Source: Lawsonia intracellularis PHE/MN1-00 (GTDB taxonomy: Bacteria > Desulfobacterota > Desulfovibrionia > Desulfovibrionales > Desulfovibrionaceae). Taken from it: 64,000 nt of DNA. How positions within the stretch are numbered: position 1 is the first letter of the stretch; every line of letters begins with the position of its first letter. Positions 49,254-58,453 of this stretch are shown here, piece by piece. The translations under genes were made by a program, and so were the position numbers. The notes beneath the pieces are model-generated. The model saw nothing but the letters and a program-made list of their open reading frames with translations, searched no databases and had not been told where the DNA came from. The stretch is taken from positions 1,111,501 to 1,175,500 of the forward strand of contig NC_008011.1 in the NCBI RefSeq assembly GCF_000055945.1. Reading direction: 5' to 3'.

Positions 49254-49772
49254 CTATGCAGCTTTTTTTGCCTCAATAGCTTGAAGAGCATAAAAAAGTG
49301 GCCGAATTATATTAGCAAACAGGGATACAAAATTGGTAGGCACAGCATTTAATGTTCCAAGTGTTTGAGCAATAAGCTCAGGTTTACTTGGTAGTTTGGC
49401 AAGATCTTCTATATCTTTTGTTGTAAGAAGAGTTCCTTCAAGACTACCATGACGAACAGTAATAAACTTACTAGTTTTTACAAAGTCGTTGATAGTTTTT
49501 GCTATTGCCACAGGTTCATTATAGCCAAATGCAATAGCACAATTGTCTTTGAACTGATCTTTTATAATGCTATGGATACCATCGGTGAATGCTATTCGTG
49601 CCAGTGTATTTTTTACAACAAGATATTCACCACCGCTTTCACGGAGTTTTGCTCTCAGGCACGTTAGCTCTTCCACCGATATCCCCTTAAAATCTGTGAC
49701 TACTACAAAAGATGCAGTATCAGCTTTTGCTTTGATTTGAGAAATCAGAGCAGCTTTTTCAGATCTATTCAC
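49254..49772 (-). CDS. rplJ: 50S ribosomal protein L10
   Basis: Base of the L7/L12 stalk, 172 residues. I start at the GTG complementary to 49770-49772. AAGGAG lies six bases before it and the protein then begins [18 protein letters not shown], the family start. An earlier in-frame GTG at 49787 overlaps that ribosome binding site. It continues with [19 protein letters not shown] and [10 protein letters not shown]. It is followed by rplL after 47 bases and preceded by a structured leader. Confidence 0.94.
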   Translation of the reverse strand: MNRSEKAALISQIKAKADTASFVVVTDFKGISVEELTCLRAKLRESGGEYLVVKNTLARIAFTDGIHSIIKDQFKDNCAIAFGYNEPVAIAKTINDFVKTSKFITVRHGSLEGTLLTTKDIEDLAKLPSKPELIAQTLGTLNAVPTNFVSLFANIIRPLFYALQAIEAKKAA

Positions 49773-49789
49773 GTGAATCTCCTTCACGT

Positions 49790-49920
49790 TATGGGGTTAC
49801 TATGGTGGAATAGCAAGCCAAAGGTGTTGTCTAGACAGGTTATTTAAGGAAGTTTCCACCTGTTGTCTTCGACTCGAATTCCAGTCCTTAGCCAACCATC
49901 TTAGTTGTAAGATGGTACTT
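49790..49920 (-). promoter_or_regulatory. Ribosomal protein L10 leader (rplJ-rplL autoregulation)
   Basis: The 145-base gap between rplA and rplJ is unusually GC-rich for this genome and strongly structured. A perfect ACCATCTT / AAGATGGT hairpin lies at 49895-49916. On the minus strand this is followed by a conserved-looking GGACTGG...AGACAACAGGTGG segment and a long-range ACAGGT/ACCTGT pairing. This is the position and layout of the L10 leader, where L10-(L12) binds and represses translation. Exact boundaries are approximate. Confidence 0.8.
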
Positions 49921-49932
49921 TTTCATGAAAGG

Positions 49933-50640
49933 TTAACTTTCAAGAAATTTTTTTACAAGATTGGTATCTATTTTAAATCCTGGTCCCATTGTTGTAGATA
50001 TAGCCATACTTTTTATATAAGTGCCTTTTGCTGAGGATGGCTTAAGACGATTCACTGTTTCTACAAGAGACTTTAGATTACCAAGAATTTTTTCTGAACC
50101 AAATGAAACTTTACCTAGTGGTGCATGCAAAACACCTGCTTTATCAACTTTGAAATCAATACGCCCTGCTTTAAGTTCTTTAATGGCATTAGTAACGTTG
50201 AAAGTTACAGTTCCTGTTTTTGCATTAGGCATAAGGCCACGAGGTCCAAGTTGACGTCCAACTTGTCCTACAAGAGCCATAACATCAGGGGTTGCAACAG
50301 CTGCATCAAAATCAAGCCAGCCATCTTTAATTTTTGCTACAAGTTCTTCTGCACCAGCATAGTCAGCACCAGCTTCTTTTGCTTCAGCTTCTTTTTCACC
50401 TTTACAAAAAACAGCTACTCGTACTGTCTTTCCTAACCCATAGGGTAAAGTAACAGCACCACGAACCATTTGATCAGAATACTTAGGATCTACTCCTAGG
50501 CCAATAGCAATATCTACAGTTTCATCAAAATTTGCAAAAGAAGTTTGTATTGATTGAGTTACAGCATCTTCAAAAGAAAGGTGTAGTGATAAGTCTACTC
50601 CTTTTACTGCATTACGATATTTTTTCCCTAGCTTGGGCAT
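49933..50640 (-). CDS. rplA: 50S ribosomal protein L1
   Basis: Large-subunit L1-stalk protein and translational autoregulator, 235 residues. It starts [19 protein letters not shown], has [20 protein letters not shown] and the signature [16 protein letters not shown] near residue 133. The C-terminus ends [17 protein letters not shown] plus a short tail. AAAAGGAA precedes the ATG. It lies about 104 bases after rplK; the gap contains a small TCCC/GGGA hairpin. Confidence 0.97.
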   Translation of the reverse strand: MPKLGKKYRNAVKGVDLSLHLSFEDAVTQSIQTSFANFDETVDIAIGLGVDPKYSDQMVRGAVTLPYGLGKTVRVAVFCKGEKEAEAKEAGADYAGAEELVAKIKDGWLDFDAAVATPDVMALVGQVGRQLGPRGLMPNAKTGTVTFNVTNAIKELKAGRIDFKVDKAGVLHAPLGKVSFGSEKILGNLKSLVETVNRLKPSSAKGTYIKSMAISTTMGPGFKIDTNLVKKFLES

Positions 50641-50744
50641 TACTATATTCCTTTTATAAAAGAGGTCTTACTATCATCTATTCCCTATATTGGGATGAAA
50701 TGTTGATGTGTTAAGAAAAATAGTCAGTTAACTTTAACTTTAAT

Positions 50745-51167
50745 TTATTTTATTTCAATTCCCATACTACGAGCTGTTCCTATGATTGAACGTTTAGCTG
50801 AATCAAGATCTTTTGCTGTAAGATCTGGTAGTTTGAGTTTTGCAATTTCTTCAACCTGTTCTATAGATATTTTCCCTACTTTATTACGATTAGGTTCACC
50901 AGATCCTTTATCTATTTTAGCTGCTTTCATAATGAGAACAGCTGCAGGAGGTGTTTTTGTAATAAAAGTAAAAGAACGATCAGCATAAGCAGTTATAACT
51001 ACAGGAATAATCATGCCTTTTTGATCTTGTGTTCGAGCATTAAATTCTTTACAAAATTGCATAATATTTAACCCATGTTGGCCTAAGGCTGGACCAACAG
51101 GAGGTGATGGATTTGCTACACCTGCTGGAATTTGTAGTTTTATTTTAGCAAGTTCTTTTTTAGCCAT
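50745..51167 (-). CDS. rplK: 50S ribosomal protein L11
   Basis: Binds the GTPase-associated region of 23S rRNA. The 140-residue protein has [20 protein letters not shown] at the N-terminus and [20 protein letters not shown]. The typical C-terminus is [15 protein letters not shown]. It follows nusG by about 80 bases. Confidence 0.97.
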   Translation of the reverse strand: MAKKELAKIKLQIPAGVANPSPPVGPALGQHGLNIMQFCKEFNARTQDQKGMIIPVVITAYADRSFTFITKTPPAAVLIMKAAKIDKGSGEPNRNKVGKISIEQVEEIAKLKLPDLTAKDLDSAKRSIIGTARSMGIEIK

Positions 51168-51246
51168 TGTTTTTATAACCTCTAATTTGACTAGAGTGTT
51201 ATAGAACCTATGCTAATTGCATAAGTTCTATCTATATATTTTATCT

Positions 51247-51831
51247 TTACCCCTTAGAAACTTGGATAAAATCAAGCTCAACAGGGGTTTGTCTACCAAA
51301 AATTGATACAGAAACTCGAAGTTTCCCTTTATCGTAATTGACATCTTCAACAATACCGTTGAAACCACCAAATGGTCCATCAATAACACGTATTTCATCA
51401 CCACGTTCAAAGCTAAATTTAGGCCGTGGTTGTTCTTGGCGTGTTTCCATGAGTGAAAGGATCTTTGAAGCCTCTTCATCTTTCATTGGTGCAGGGCGAT
51501 TTTTCCCTCCAACAAACCCAGTTACCTTGGGTATAGTTTGAATAAGGTGCCAAGAATAATCAGTCATAGTCATTCGAAGCATGATGTATCCTGGATAGAA
51601 TTTACGTGTAGTCGTACGTTTTAGACCACCTTTACCTAACTCAACGACTCGTTCAGTTGGTAGGACAACCTCATGAATAAGACCTTCATCTTGTCCACTA
51701 CGCATCATTTCTTTTATAGTGGCTTCCACACGTTGTTCAAATCCTGAATAAGTATGAACAATATACCATCGAGACTTTCCTGGATCAGCTGTTTTATTAG
51801 CTTGAGCAAGAGGTTCATTATGTTCAGTCAT
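51247..51831 (-). CDS. nusG: Transcription termination/antitermination factor NusG
   Basis: Binds RNA polymerase and couples it to Rho or the ribosome. The 194-residue protein has the NGN domain (WYIVHTYSGFEQRVEATIKE near the start and YPGYIMLRMTM) and a KOW domain near the end (FERGDEIRVIDGPFGGFNGI). AGGA precedes the ATG, and the gene begins eight bases after the secE stop, so the two are one unit. Confidence 0.97.
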   Translation of the reverse strand: MTEHNEPLAQANKTADPGKSRWYIVHTYSGFEQRVEATIKEMMRSGQDEGLIHEVVLPTERVVELGKGGLKRTTTRKFYPGYIMLRMTMTDYSWHLIQTIPKVTGFVGGKNRPAPMKDEEASKILSLMETRQEQPRPKFSFERGDEIRVIDGPFGGFNGIVEDVNYDKGKLRVSVSIFGRQTPVELDFIQVSKG

Positions 51832-51839
51832 GGGAAGTC

Positions 51840-52079
51840 CTAAAATTTAAGGATATATGCAATAGTTTTTGATAGGCCTAGATCTACTAATCCAAGGAAT
51901 ATTGACATGATAGAAACAAAAACCAATACAATAAGGCTTGTTGTTTTTGTCTCTTTAAATGTCGGCCAAGTAACTTTTTTTAATTCAAAATAAGAAAGTT
52001 CAAGATAGTTTTTGAACCAAATAATGTTTCTAAAAAAATTTTTGTGTGTTTCTTCTTGAGTAGACTCTTTCTTTTTCAT
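51840..52079 (-). CDS. secE: Preprotein translocase subunit SecE
   Basis: Single-membrane-segment component of the SecYEG channel, 79 residues. A charged N-terminus is followed by ELKKVTWPTFKETKTTSLIV, the conserved amphipathic helix motif, and a C-terminal hydrophobic segment (FVSIMSIFLGLVDLGLSK). It is the short SecE form, unlike the three-segment E. coli protein. It lies between tRNA-Trp and nusG. Confidence 0.94.
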   Translation of the reverse strand: MKKKESTQEETHKNFFRNIIWFKNYLELSYFELKKVTWPTFKETKTTSLIVLVFVSIMSIFLGLVDLGLSKTIAYILKF

Positions 52080-52109
52080 ACAGTTATCCTAGAAAAATAA
52101 AAAACCAAA

Positions 52110-52186
52110 TGGCAGGGCAGGAGGGATTCGAACCCACAACATCCGGTTTTGGAGACCGGCGCTCTAGCCGTTAGAGCTACTGCCCT
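52110..52186 (-). tRNA. tRNA-Trp (anticodon CCA)
   Basis: A 77-base cloverleaf including an encoded CCA end. The acceptor stem is AGGGCAG/CTGCCCT, the anticodon arm CCGGT-CTCCAAA-ACCGG has anticodon CCA, and the T arm carries GGGTTCGAATCCC. It sits between rpmG and secE, as in many related bacteria. Confidence 0.96.
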
Positions 52187-52203
52187 GCAAACTAAATAAT
52201 ACA

Positions 52204-52353
52204 TTATTTGGTTTCACGGTGAACTGTATGTTTTTTATCCCAAGGGCAATATTTTTTCAGTTCAACACGGGCAGTATTGGTCCGCTTATTTTTTGTTGTA
52301 GCATAATTACGGCGTTTACATTCAGTACAAGCAAGTAATATATTAATACGCAT
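52204..52353 (-). CDS. rpmG: 50S ribosomal protein L33
   Basis: A 49-residue protein starting [20 protein letters not shown] and ending [14 protein letters not shown]. The Cys-x-x-Cys pair at residues 9-12 and Cys36 are present. The position that is usually the fourth zinc cysteine is Asp39 (CPWD). It lies nine bases after the tuf stop and upstream of tRNA-Trp. Confidence 0.95.
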   Translation of the reverse strand: MRINILLACTECKRRNYATTKNKRTNTARVELKKYCPWDKKHTVHRETK

Positions 52354-52362
52354 GAGTTTTGT

Positions 52363-53556
52363 TTACTCCACAATTTCAGTCACTACACCAGCACCAACAG
52401 TTCGACCACCCTCACGAATAGCAAAACGTAAACCTTGCTCCATAGCTATTGGGTATATAAGTTCAACATTAAAAGTTGCATTATCACCAGGCATAACCAT
52501 TTCAACTCCTTCATTAAGAGTAATAACGCCTGTTACGTCAGTTGTACGACAATAAAATTGTGGACGATAACCTGAGAAAAATGGTGTATGTCTACCACCT
52601 TCTTCTTTTGAAAGTACATAAACTTCAGCTTTAAACTTACGATGAGGTGTAATGGATTTTAATGCAGAGAGTACTTGACCTCGTTCTACTTCATCACGTT
52701 TTACACTTCTTAGAAGAACTCCAATGTTGTCACCTGCTTCTCCCTGGTCAAGAAGTTTGCGGAACATTTCAACACCTGTGCAAGTAGTTTTTATAGTGGG
52801 TTTAATGCCTACAATTTCTATTTCTTCTCCAACTTTAATGACACCTCTTTCTACTCGTCCAGTAACTACTGTACCACGGCCAGAAATAGAAAAAACATCT
52901 TCAATAGGCATAAGGAATGGTTTATCGATATCACGTTGAGGATCAGGGATATAGCTATCACATGCATCAAGGAGTTCAAGGATTGGTTTAGCATCATCGC
53001 TATCTGCGCTATCTGAGTTTAGCGCCTTCAGTGCTGAGCCACGTATAACAGGGACGTCGTCTCCAGGGTATCCATATGTACTTAGTAGTTCACGAATTTC
53101 TAGTTCAACAAGTTCTAGAAGTTCAGGATCATCAACCATGTCACATTTATTCATAAAGACAACAAGATAAGGAACGCCAACTTGACGGGCAAGCAAAATA
53201 TGTTCACGTGTTTGTGGCATAGGTCCATCAGTTGCAGCAACAACTATAATAGCGCCATCCATTTGTGCGGCACCAGTAATCATATTTTTGATATAATCAG
53301 CATGGCCAGGGCAGTCGACATGAGCATAATGGCGTTTTGGAGTTTCATATTCAACATGAGCTGTAGCAATAGTAATCCCACGCTCTTTTTCTTCAGGGGC
53401 TTTGTCAATCTCGTCATATCCTACAAATTTTCCACCCATTTTCATAGAAGCTACTTTTGTAATAGCAGCTGTAAGCGTAGTTTTACCATGGTCAATATGA
53501 CCAATTGTACCAACATTAACATGTGGTTTATTACGTGTAAATTTTTCCTTGGCCAT
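52363..53556 (-). CDS. tuf: Elongation factor Tu
   Basis: Delivers aminoacyl-tRNA to the ribosome. The 397-residue GTPase has G1 GHIDHGKTT near residues 18-26, G3 [10 protein letters not shown]4 NKCDM and G5 GSALKALN. Domains 2 and 3 are complete, ending [14 protein letters not shown]. It lies downstream of three tRNA genes and is probably co-transcribed with them, as in the E. coli tufB operon. No second tuf is in the window. Confidence 0.98.
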   Translation of the reverse strand: MAKEKFTRNKPHVNVGTIGHIDHGKTTLTAAITKVASMKMGGKFVGYDEIDKAPEEKERGITIATAHVEYETPKRHYAHVDCPGHADYIKNMITGAAQMDGAIIVVAATDGPMPQTREHILLARQVGVPYLVVFMNKCDMVDDPELLELVELEIRELLSTYGYPGDDVPVIRGSALKALNSDSADSDDAKPILELLDACDSYIPDPQRDIDKPFLMPIEDVFSISGRGTVVTGRVERGVIKVGEEIEIVGIKPTIKTTCTGVEMFRKLLDQGEAGDNIGVLLRSVKRDEVERGQVLSALKSITPHRKFKAEVYVLSKEEGGRHTPFFSGYRPQFYCRTTDVTGVITLNEGVEMVMPGDNATFNVELIYPIAMEQGLRFAIREGGRTVGAGVVTEIVE

Positions 53557-53702
53557 AACTGTCTCCCTTCATTAGTTGCGTCTTAAATCTAGCTAATATT
53601 AGAGTAAAAAGTAAAAAACATTGTTATAGTTTTGTATAATATATAGTGGACATTTTGTCATCCAGTATTAATGAATACGGCCAAAAGGAGCAGAGTCATA
53701 TT

Positions 53703-53779
53703 TGGAGCGGGAAACGAGATTCGAACTCGCAACCCTCAGCTTGGAAGGCTGATGCTCTAGCCAATTGAGCTATTCCCGC
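53703..53779 (-). tRNA. tRNA-Gly (anticodon TCC)
   Basis: Acceptor stem GCGGGAA/TTCCCGC, anticodon arm with TTCCAA (anticodon TCC), GAGTTCGAATCTC T arm and encoded CCA. Member of the tRNA-Thr/Tyr/Gly-tuf group. Confidence 0.96.
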
Positions 53780-53853
53780 TTAATGTGCCGTAGTCCCCTG
53801 GCAGATATTGTGTCTCCTACAGCCGTGTATCTAACTCTATTACATAGTTCTTG

Positions 53854-53939
53854 TGGTGGAGGGAGAAGGATTTGAACCTACGAAGTCTTACGACGACAGA
53901 TTTACAGTCTGTTCCCTTTAGCCACTTGGGTATCCCTCC
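53854..53939 (-). tRNA. tRNA-Tyr (anticodon GTA)
   Basis: An 86-base class II tRNA with a long variable arm. Acceptor stem GGAGGGA, anticodon arm CAGACTGTAAATCTG (anticodon GTA), GGTTCAAATCC T arm and encoded CCA. Confidence 0.96.
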
Positions 53940-53942
53940 ATA

Positions 53943-54018
53943 TGGAGCTGGTGATGGGACTTGAACCCGCAACCTGCTGATTACAAATCAGCTGCTCTGC
54001 CAATTGAGCTACACCAGC
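53943..54018 (-). tRNA. tRNA-Thr (anticodon TGT)
   Basis: A 76-base cloverleaf. Acceptor stem GCTGGTG/CACCAGC, anticodon loop TTTGTAA (anticodon TGT), GGGTTCAAGTCCC T arm and encoded CCA. First gene of the tRNA-tuf transcript. Confidence 0.96.
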
Positions 54019-54030
54019 AACAGGATAAGC

Positions 54031-54059
54031 TATTTACCTATTCTTTTTGAGATTGGCAA
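54031..54059 (-). promoter_or_regulatory. Promoter of the tRNA-Thr/Tyr/Gly-tuf operon
   Basis: On the minus strand TTGCCA (54059-54054), a 17-base spacer and TAAATA (54036-54031) lie just before tRNA-Thr. Transcription should start a few bases upstream of the mature tRNA 5' end, as is normal for tRNA operons. Confidence 0.6.
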
Positions 54060-54137
54060 GTAAAAAATATGTTAATTAGCAATCTACTATTTAATTTTTA
54101 TATTTTTCTCCTAAACAATAATAGTATATTTTTAATA

Positions 54138-56867
54138 TTAAGGCAATATTTTAACGATATAAGGTTTTTCGCTAAGGAGATATCGTTGAGCTAATTCTTT
54201 TATCTGTTGGGCAGTTACATGTGTTGCTTTTTTTACTTGTTCCATAGCATAGTTAAGTGGTCTGTTTTCTAATGTAAGCATAGCAGCTTCACTTGCACGA
54301 CTTCCAAGACTTTGTCTTTCTCTATAGTATTCGCCTTCAATTTGATTTTTTGCTCTATTAAGTTCAGTTTCTGGAAGAAGTTTGTCTATAAGAGATTGTT
54401 GTATGGTATCTTTGAATCCTTTTTCAGCAACAGATATTTTGTTTGGTTCTGTACCAATATAGAGGCCTAAATAGCCAGTTTCTGTCGTTTGTCTATTAAA
54501 TGCTGTAACAGTATATCCAAGTGCTTGTTCATCACGTAGATCACGGAAGAGGAGTCCTCCTTGACCACTAAGAATTGTCTCCATAACATTAAATATAGGT
54601 GTTTCAGGATTTGTATCAGGGACTGTTTTATAAATAAGTAATAAGTGAGCTTGATTTCTTCCTGGGATATTAATATCAAGCTCTCTTTCTTTTCCCCAAC
54701 TAGGTTCAGGTACTACTATTTTGTCTTCGATAGGTTCAGGTAAGTCTCTTACAAATTGTAAAACTTTTTCACGATCAAATTGTCCTGCAATAGCAAGTAC
54801 CCATGGTTGAGCTATTTGTTTTTCCCAAAATTTTTTAATGTCTTGTTGTGTAAATTTTTTTATTACTTCCGGATTTCCAAGTTGCATATAGCCATATACG
54901 CTATGGGGAAAGAGAAATGGAGGAGTTTTTCTAAACGCTAAACCTAGTGGTTGATCTTCTTGTGATTTAATAGCAGCAAGTTGATCTTGAATCCCACGAG
55001 ATACTTCTGGTTGAAAAAAAACTGGATTTTTAATTATATCTAATACTAGAGGAAATAGTTCATTGTTAAATTTTGATGGTCCTGTAAAGGTAACAGAAAA
55101 TGTCTTTCTACCAGCTGATGCAGAGAGATCAGCTGCTCTATCAGCTAGAAAATTTTGAATTTCTATTACAGTTTTGTTAGATGTTCCTTTTGTTAGAATT
55201 GTTGCTGTAAGAGATGGTAATCCTTGTTGTTCATCAGAGACAAGAGCATCTCCTCCTGAAAAAAGGAGTGTAACAGAACAGTATGGTAATGTATTATCTG
55301 GAATAAGAACAACTGTCTTTTTTCCTAATTTAACAATTTCTTCTTTATTGTTAGATTGATTTACTACAGTTGCTTCTTCATGTTTTTTAGGCCAGTTTTT
55401 TTCTAATGTTGCTTGTAGATTAGGCATAGGAACGTCTTTAGGAGGAAGAACTACAGCAGCAAATCTTTCTGGACGAATCCATTTAGAAATAGCTTCATCA
55501 AGCATATCTATATCTACACTCTGAATAGCTTCAATTGTATTTTTTTCTCCTTCTTCACCATTTAAGAAAAATTCAAAATAACCAAGTTTTGAAGCAAGGC
55601 CTGGGAGTGTTTCTTTTGTACGATAAAGATTATCTTCTAAGTTAAGTTTAGCACGATCAAGTTCTTGTTGAGAAAACTTTTTAGCACTAAGATTAGCAAG
55701 ATCTTTTGTCAATGTATCCCAAAATGGTCTTATTTTGCTAATTTCTACTTCAGCTGTGATTAAGAATACTCCTGTGCGTTCAAAAGAATAATTTGTAACT
55801 TGGATATCTTCAACTAATTGTTTTTCATGTTTGTATGTACGATAAAATAAGCTAGTTTTATCACCACCAAGAAGTTGTGCAAGGACATCAAGTGTATTGG
55901 ATTCAATATTAAGTGCGTTTGAAACAGGAACAGCAGCTGTAAGATAGATTTTATTCCATGTCCCAGGAATAATAGTTACAGTCCCTTGTCCTTCTTTAAG
56001 AGGAAGTTCTTCTGCATAATATGGTAAAGGTAATATAATATTTTGTGTATTATTATACTTACTAAATAGATGATTTGCTTCTTGCAGTACTTCATTTGCC
56101 TTAACATCTCCAACAACGACAAGAAGCATGTCTTGTGGCTGATAGTGTGTAGCAATATAATCCTTTAAGTCTTGAGAAGTCACAGCATTAATTGTTTCAG
56201 GATAACCAATGATTGGTCTAGAATATGGCGTTCCTGCAAGACTTTTTGCAAGAAGTTTTTTAAAGGCAAATGAATGAGGATTATCTTCTCCTCGTGCAAG
56301 TTCAGCTAAGATAACTTTTTTTTCAGATTCAAGATCTTGAGGATCAAGCATAGGATGAAATGCCATATCTCTCACAACATCCATACCTAACTTCCATTGG
56401 CTAGATGGCATATCAGTTTTATATACAGTATAATCATAACTTGTTGCTGCATTCAGATAGCCACCAACTGCTTCAACTTCTTGACTAATTGTTGCATTTG
56501 GACGAGATTCTGTTCCTTTAAAAACCATATGTTCTAATATATGACTGATCCCAGATTGTTCTGGTTTTTCATATGCTGAACCAGTATGAACATAAAGTCT
56601 TGTAGAGACAAGAGGAAAGCGATTATCTTCAAGTACAAGAACTGTAAGTCCATTACATAATCGTGTAACAATAGGATGTTTTTTTGTAAGATTTTCAGGT
56701 AAAATATCATTTGTCTTTATGATTGATGAGGTTGCCTCTAAAGGTTGAACCATATAAGTGGCCATAAATACTCCTAATAGGAAAATAGAGAAGATAAAAA
56801 ATAGTCGTTTTTTCATGAATTGAGTTTTCTTTTTATTATTAGAAGCATAAATTGAATTTTGTGGCAT
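54138..56867 (-). CDS. M16-family (insulinase/pitrilysin-like) zinc peptidase, exported
   Basis: A 909-residue protein with two M16 halves. The active N-terminal half has the inverted zinc motif HILEHMVFKG (HxxEH at about residues 109-113) and the distal glutamate in EKKVILAELARGEDNP. The C-terminal half is the inactive partner, with the RDEQALGYTVTAF segment. I start at the ATG complementary to 56865-56867, behind AAGGAA. The first ATG 45 bases upstream has no ribosome binding site. A basic, Asn/Lys-rich 17-residue extension then precedes a hydrophobic signal or anchor (KKRLFFIFSIFLLGVFMATY), giving a periplasmic enzyme. Likely a processing or scavenging peptidase; the substrate is unknown. 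Confidence 0.92.
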   Translation of the reverse strand: MPQNSIYASNNKKKTQFMKKRLFFIFSIFLLGVFMATYMVQPLEATSSIIKTNDILPENLTKKHPIVTRLCNGLTVLVLEDNRFPLVSTRLYVHTGSAYEKPEQSGISHILEHMVFKGTESRPNATISQEVEAVGGYLNAATSYDYTVYKTDMPSSQWKLGMDVVRDMAFHPMLDPQDLESEKKVILAELARGEDNPHSFAFKKLLAKSLAGTPYSRPIIGYPETINAVTSQDLKDYIATHYQPQDMLLVVVGDVKANEVLQEANHLFSKYNNTQNIILPLPYYAEELPLKEGQGTVTIIPGTWNKIYLTAAVPVSNALNIESNTLDVLAQLLGGDKTSLFYRTYKHEKQLVEDIQVTNYSFERTGVFLITAEVEISKIRPFWDTLTKDLANLSAKKFSQQELDRAKLNLEDNLYRTKETLPGLASKLGYFEFFLNGEEGEKNTIEAIQSVDIDMLDEAISKWIRPERFAAVVLPPKDVPMPNLQATLEKNWPKKHEEATVVNQSNNKEEIVKLGKKTVVLIPDNTLPYCSVTLLFSGGDALVSDEQQGLPSLTATILTKGTSNKTVIEIQNFLADRAADLSASAGRKTFSVTFTGPSKFNNELFPLVLDIIKNPVFFQPEVSRGIQDQLAAIKSQEDQPLGLAFRKTPPFLFPHSVYGYMQLGNPEVIKKFTQQDIKKFWEKQIAQPWVLAIAGQFDREKVLQFVRDLPEPIEDKIVVPEPSWGKERELDINIPGRNQAHLLLIYKTVPDTNPETPIFNVMETILSGQGGLLFRDLRDEQALGYTVTAFNRQTTETGYLGLYIGTEPNKISVAEKGFKDTIQQSLIDKLLPETELNRAKNQIEGEYYRERQSLGSRASEAAMLTLENRPLNYAMEQVKKATHVTAQQIKELAQRYLLSEKPYIVKILP

Positions 56868-57018
56868 AGATGGTTCCTTTCCAGGATAAAAATTTTTTAT
56901 AAAATAACGCATAACGATTATAATGACAAGTTACATCTAAAATATATACTTAAAAAGTAATTAAAAAACAGTACGTTGTACTAAAACATAATTGTTGAAA
57001 AAATAAGGAAGAGCAGCC

Positions 57019-58296
57019 GTGTTTAGCTTAGAAAAAAATAAGGTGTTGTCTGAGTTAATTAGTAAACATATAGATAAAATTGCATTAGAAGAGAGATTAA
57101 CCTCTGAGCAAATTAATTTAGGAATTTGTTCTGGTACAATGGTTTTATTAGGTAACCTAAAACATAGTGATGTTAAGCCAACACTTATAGGACAGCCTGC
57201 ACGTATTAAGGTGAATGCAAATATTGGAACCTCTCCATTAGAAAGTTCTTTTAACAAGGAAATGGATAAACTTAAAGTAGCCTATGAAGCAGGTGCCGAT
57301 ACTGTTATGGATTTATCAACAGGTGGTGATTTATATAAGATAAGAGAAGAAATGCTTGCAGGAACTTCATTACCCCTTGGGACAGTCCCTTTGTATGCAG
57401 TTGCCCAAAAATATATCAAAAAACATTCTGATCCAGCAAAGATGGATCCAGAAGAGCTTTTTGAAGAAATTGAGAGACAAGCAGATCAGGGGGTAGACTT
57501 TATGACACTTCATTGTGGAGTGACATATAAGGCTGCAGAGTTAGGTTCTCAAAATAATCGTGTATTAGGAATTGTCTCTAGAGGTGGAGCCCTTTTAGCT
57601 CGTTGGATGTTTAAAAATAAAAAAGAGAATCCACTATATACAGAATATGATCGACTATTAAAAATTGCTTCTAAATATAATGTAACTATTTCTCTTGGTG
57701 ATGGACTTCGACCTGGAGGGGGGTGTGACGCTGGTGATTCTGCCCAATGGGAAGAACTTATGGTTCTTGGAGAACTCACAAGACGTGGACAACAAGCAGG
57801 TGTTCAATGTATGATTGAAGGCCCTGGTCACGTTCGTTTACATGAAGTTGAAGCACAAGTGATAAGTATAAAAAAGCTTACACATGGTGCCCCATTATAT
57901 GTATTAGGACCGTTAGTTATTGATTCGTCTCCAGGATATGATCATATCTCAGGTGCAATTGGTGCTGCTGTTTCTGTTCGTGCTGGTGTTGACTTTTTGT
58001 GTTATCTGACACCAGCTGAACATCTCTCACTTCCTAACAAAGATGATGTTTATCAAGGAGTTATGGCTTCACGGATTGCAGCACAGGCTGGTGAAGTGTC
58101 TTTAGGGCGTCCTTTAGCTTTGGAAAGAGAAGCTTGTATAAGCGAAAGTCGTAAGAAACTTGATTGGGATGGTATGCGGAACGCAGCCCTTGATGCTAAT
58201 GCTGTAGATTTACGTCGAGAACCTCATAAGAAAGAAAAAGTATGTTCTATGTGTGGAGATTTTTGTTCAATGGATATGTTAAATGATAAATGGTAA
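57019..58296 (+). CDS. thiC: Phosphomethylpyrimidine synthase ThiC (short form)
   Basis: Radical-SAM enzyme that makes the thiamine pyrimidine HMP-P from AIR. The 425-residue protein lacks the N-terminal extra domain of long ThiC, as is common in anaerobes. GADTVMDLSTGGDL, DFMTLHCGVT and LSLGDGLRPGGGCDAGDSAQ (read with I before S) are present, and the C-terminal cluster motif is CSMCGDFCSM. The start is GTG at 57019 behind AGGAAG. The 5-hydroxybenzimidazole synthase BzaF is a close relative and cannot be fully excluded. No TPP riboswitch-like sequence precedes it and no other thi gene is nearby. Confidence 0.9.
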   Translation: MFSLEKNKVLSELISKHIDKIALEERLTSEQINLGICSGTMVLLGNLKHSDVKPTLIGQPARIKVNANIGTSPLESSFNKEMDKLKVAYEAGADTVMDLSTGGDLYKIREEMLAGTSLPLGTVPLYAVAQKYIKKHSDPAKMDPEELFEEIERQADQGVDFMTLHCGVTYKAAELGSQNNRVLGIVSRGGALLARWMFKNKKENPLYTEYDRLLKIASKYNVTISLGDGLRPGGGCDAGDSAQWEELMVLGELTRRGQQAGVQCMIEGPGHVRLHEVEAQVISIKKLTHGAPLYVLGPLVIDSSPGYDHISGAIGAAVSVRAGVDFLCYLTPAEHLSLPNKDDVYQGVMASRIAAQAGEVSLGRPLALEREACISESRKKLDWDGMRNAALDANAVDLRREPHKKEKVCSMCGDFCSMDMLNDKW

Positions 58297-58378
58297 TAGG
58301 TTACTATTATAATTTATTATTATGTTAAATTAATATAACAAGATAAAGTTATTATGTAATTTCTATAAATAAATTCTT

Positions 58379-58414
58379 TCTGCCAGACTATGCTATATTT
58401 CTGGCAGATTTTTT
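58379..58414 (+). terminator. Intrinsic terminator of thiC
   Basis: TCTGCCAGA (58379-58387) and TCTGGCAGA (58400-58408) form a perfect nine-base stem followed by six Ts. It lies about 85 bases after the thiC stop and converges with purF. Confidence 0.9.
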
Positions 58415-58453
58415 ATGTATATTTTGATTTTTCTAACAATATTTTTTTATTAT

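Noticed and set aside
56913-57018. TPP riboswitch before thiC
   Set aside because: No CTGAGA-like or other conserved thi-box sequence is present and the gap is too short for the usual element.
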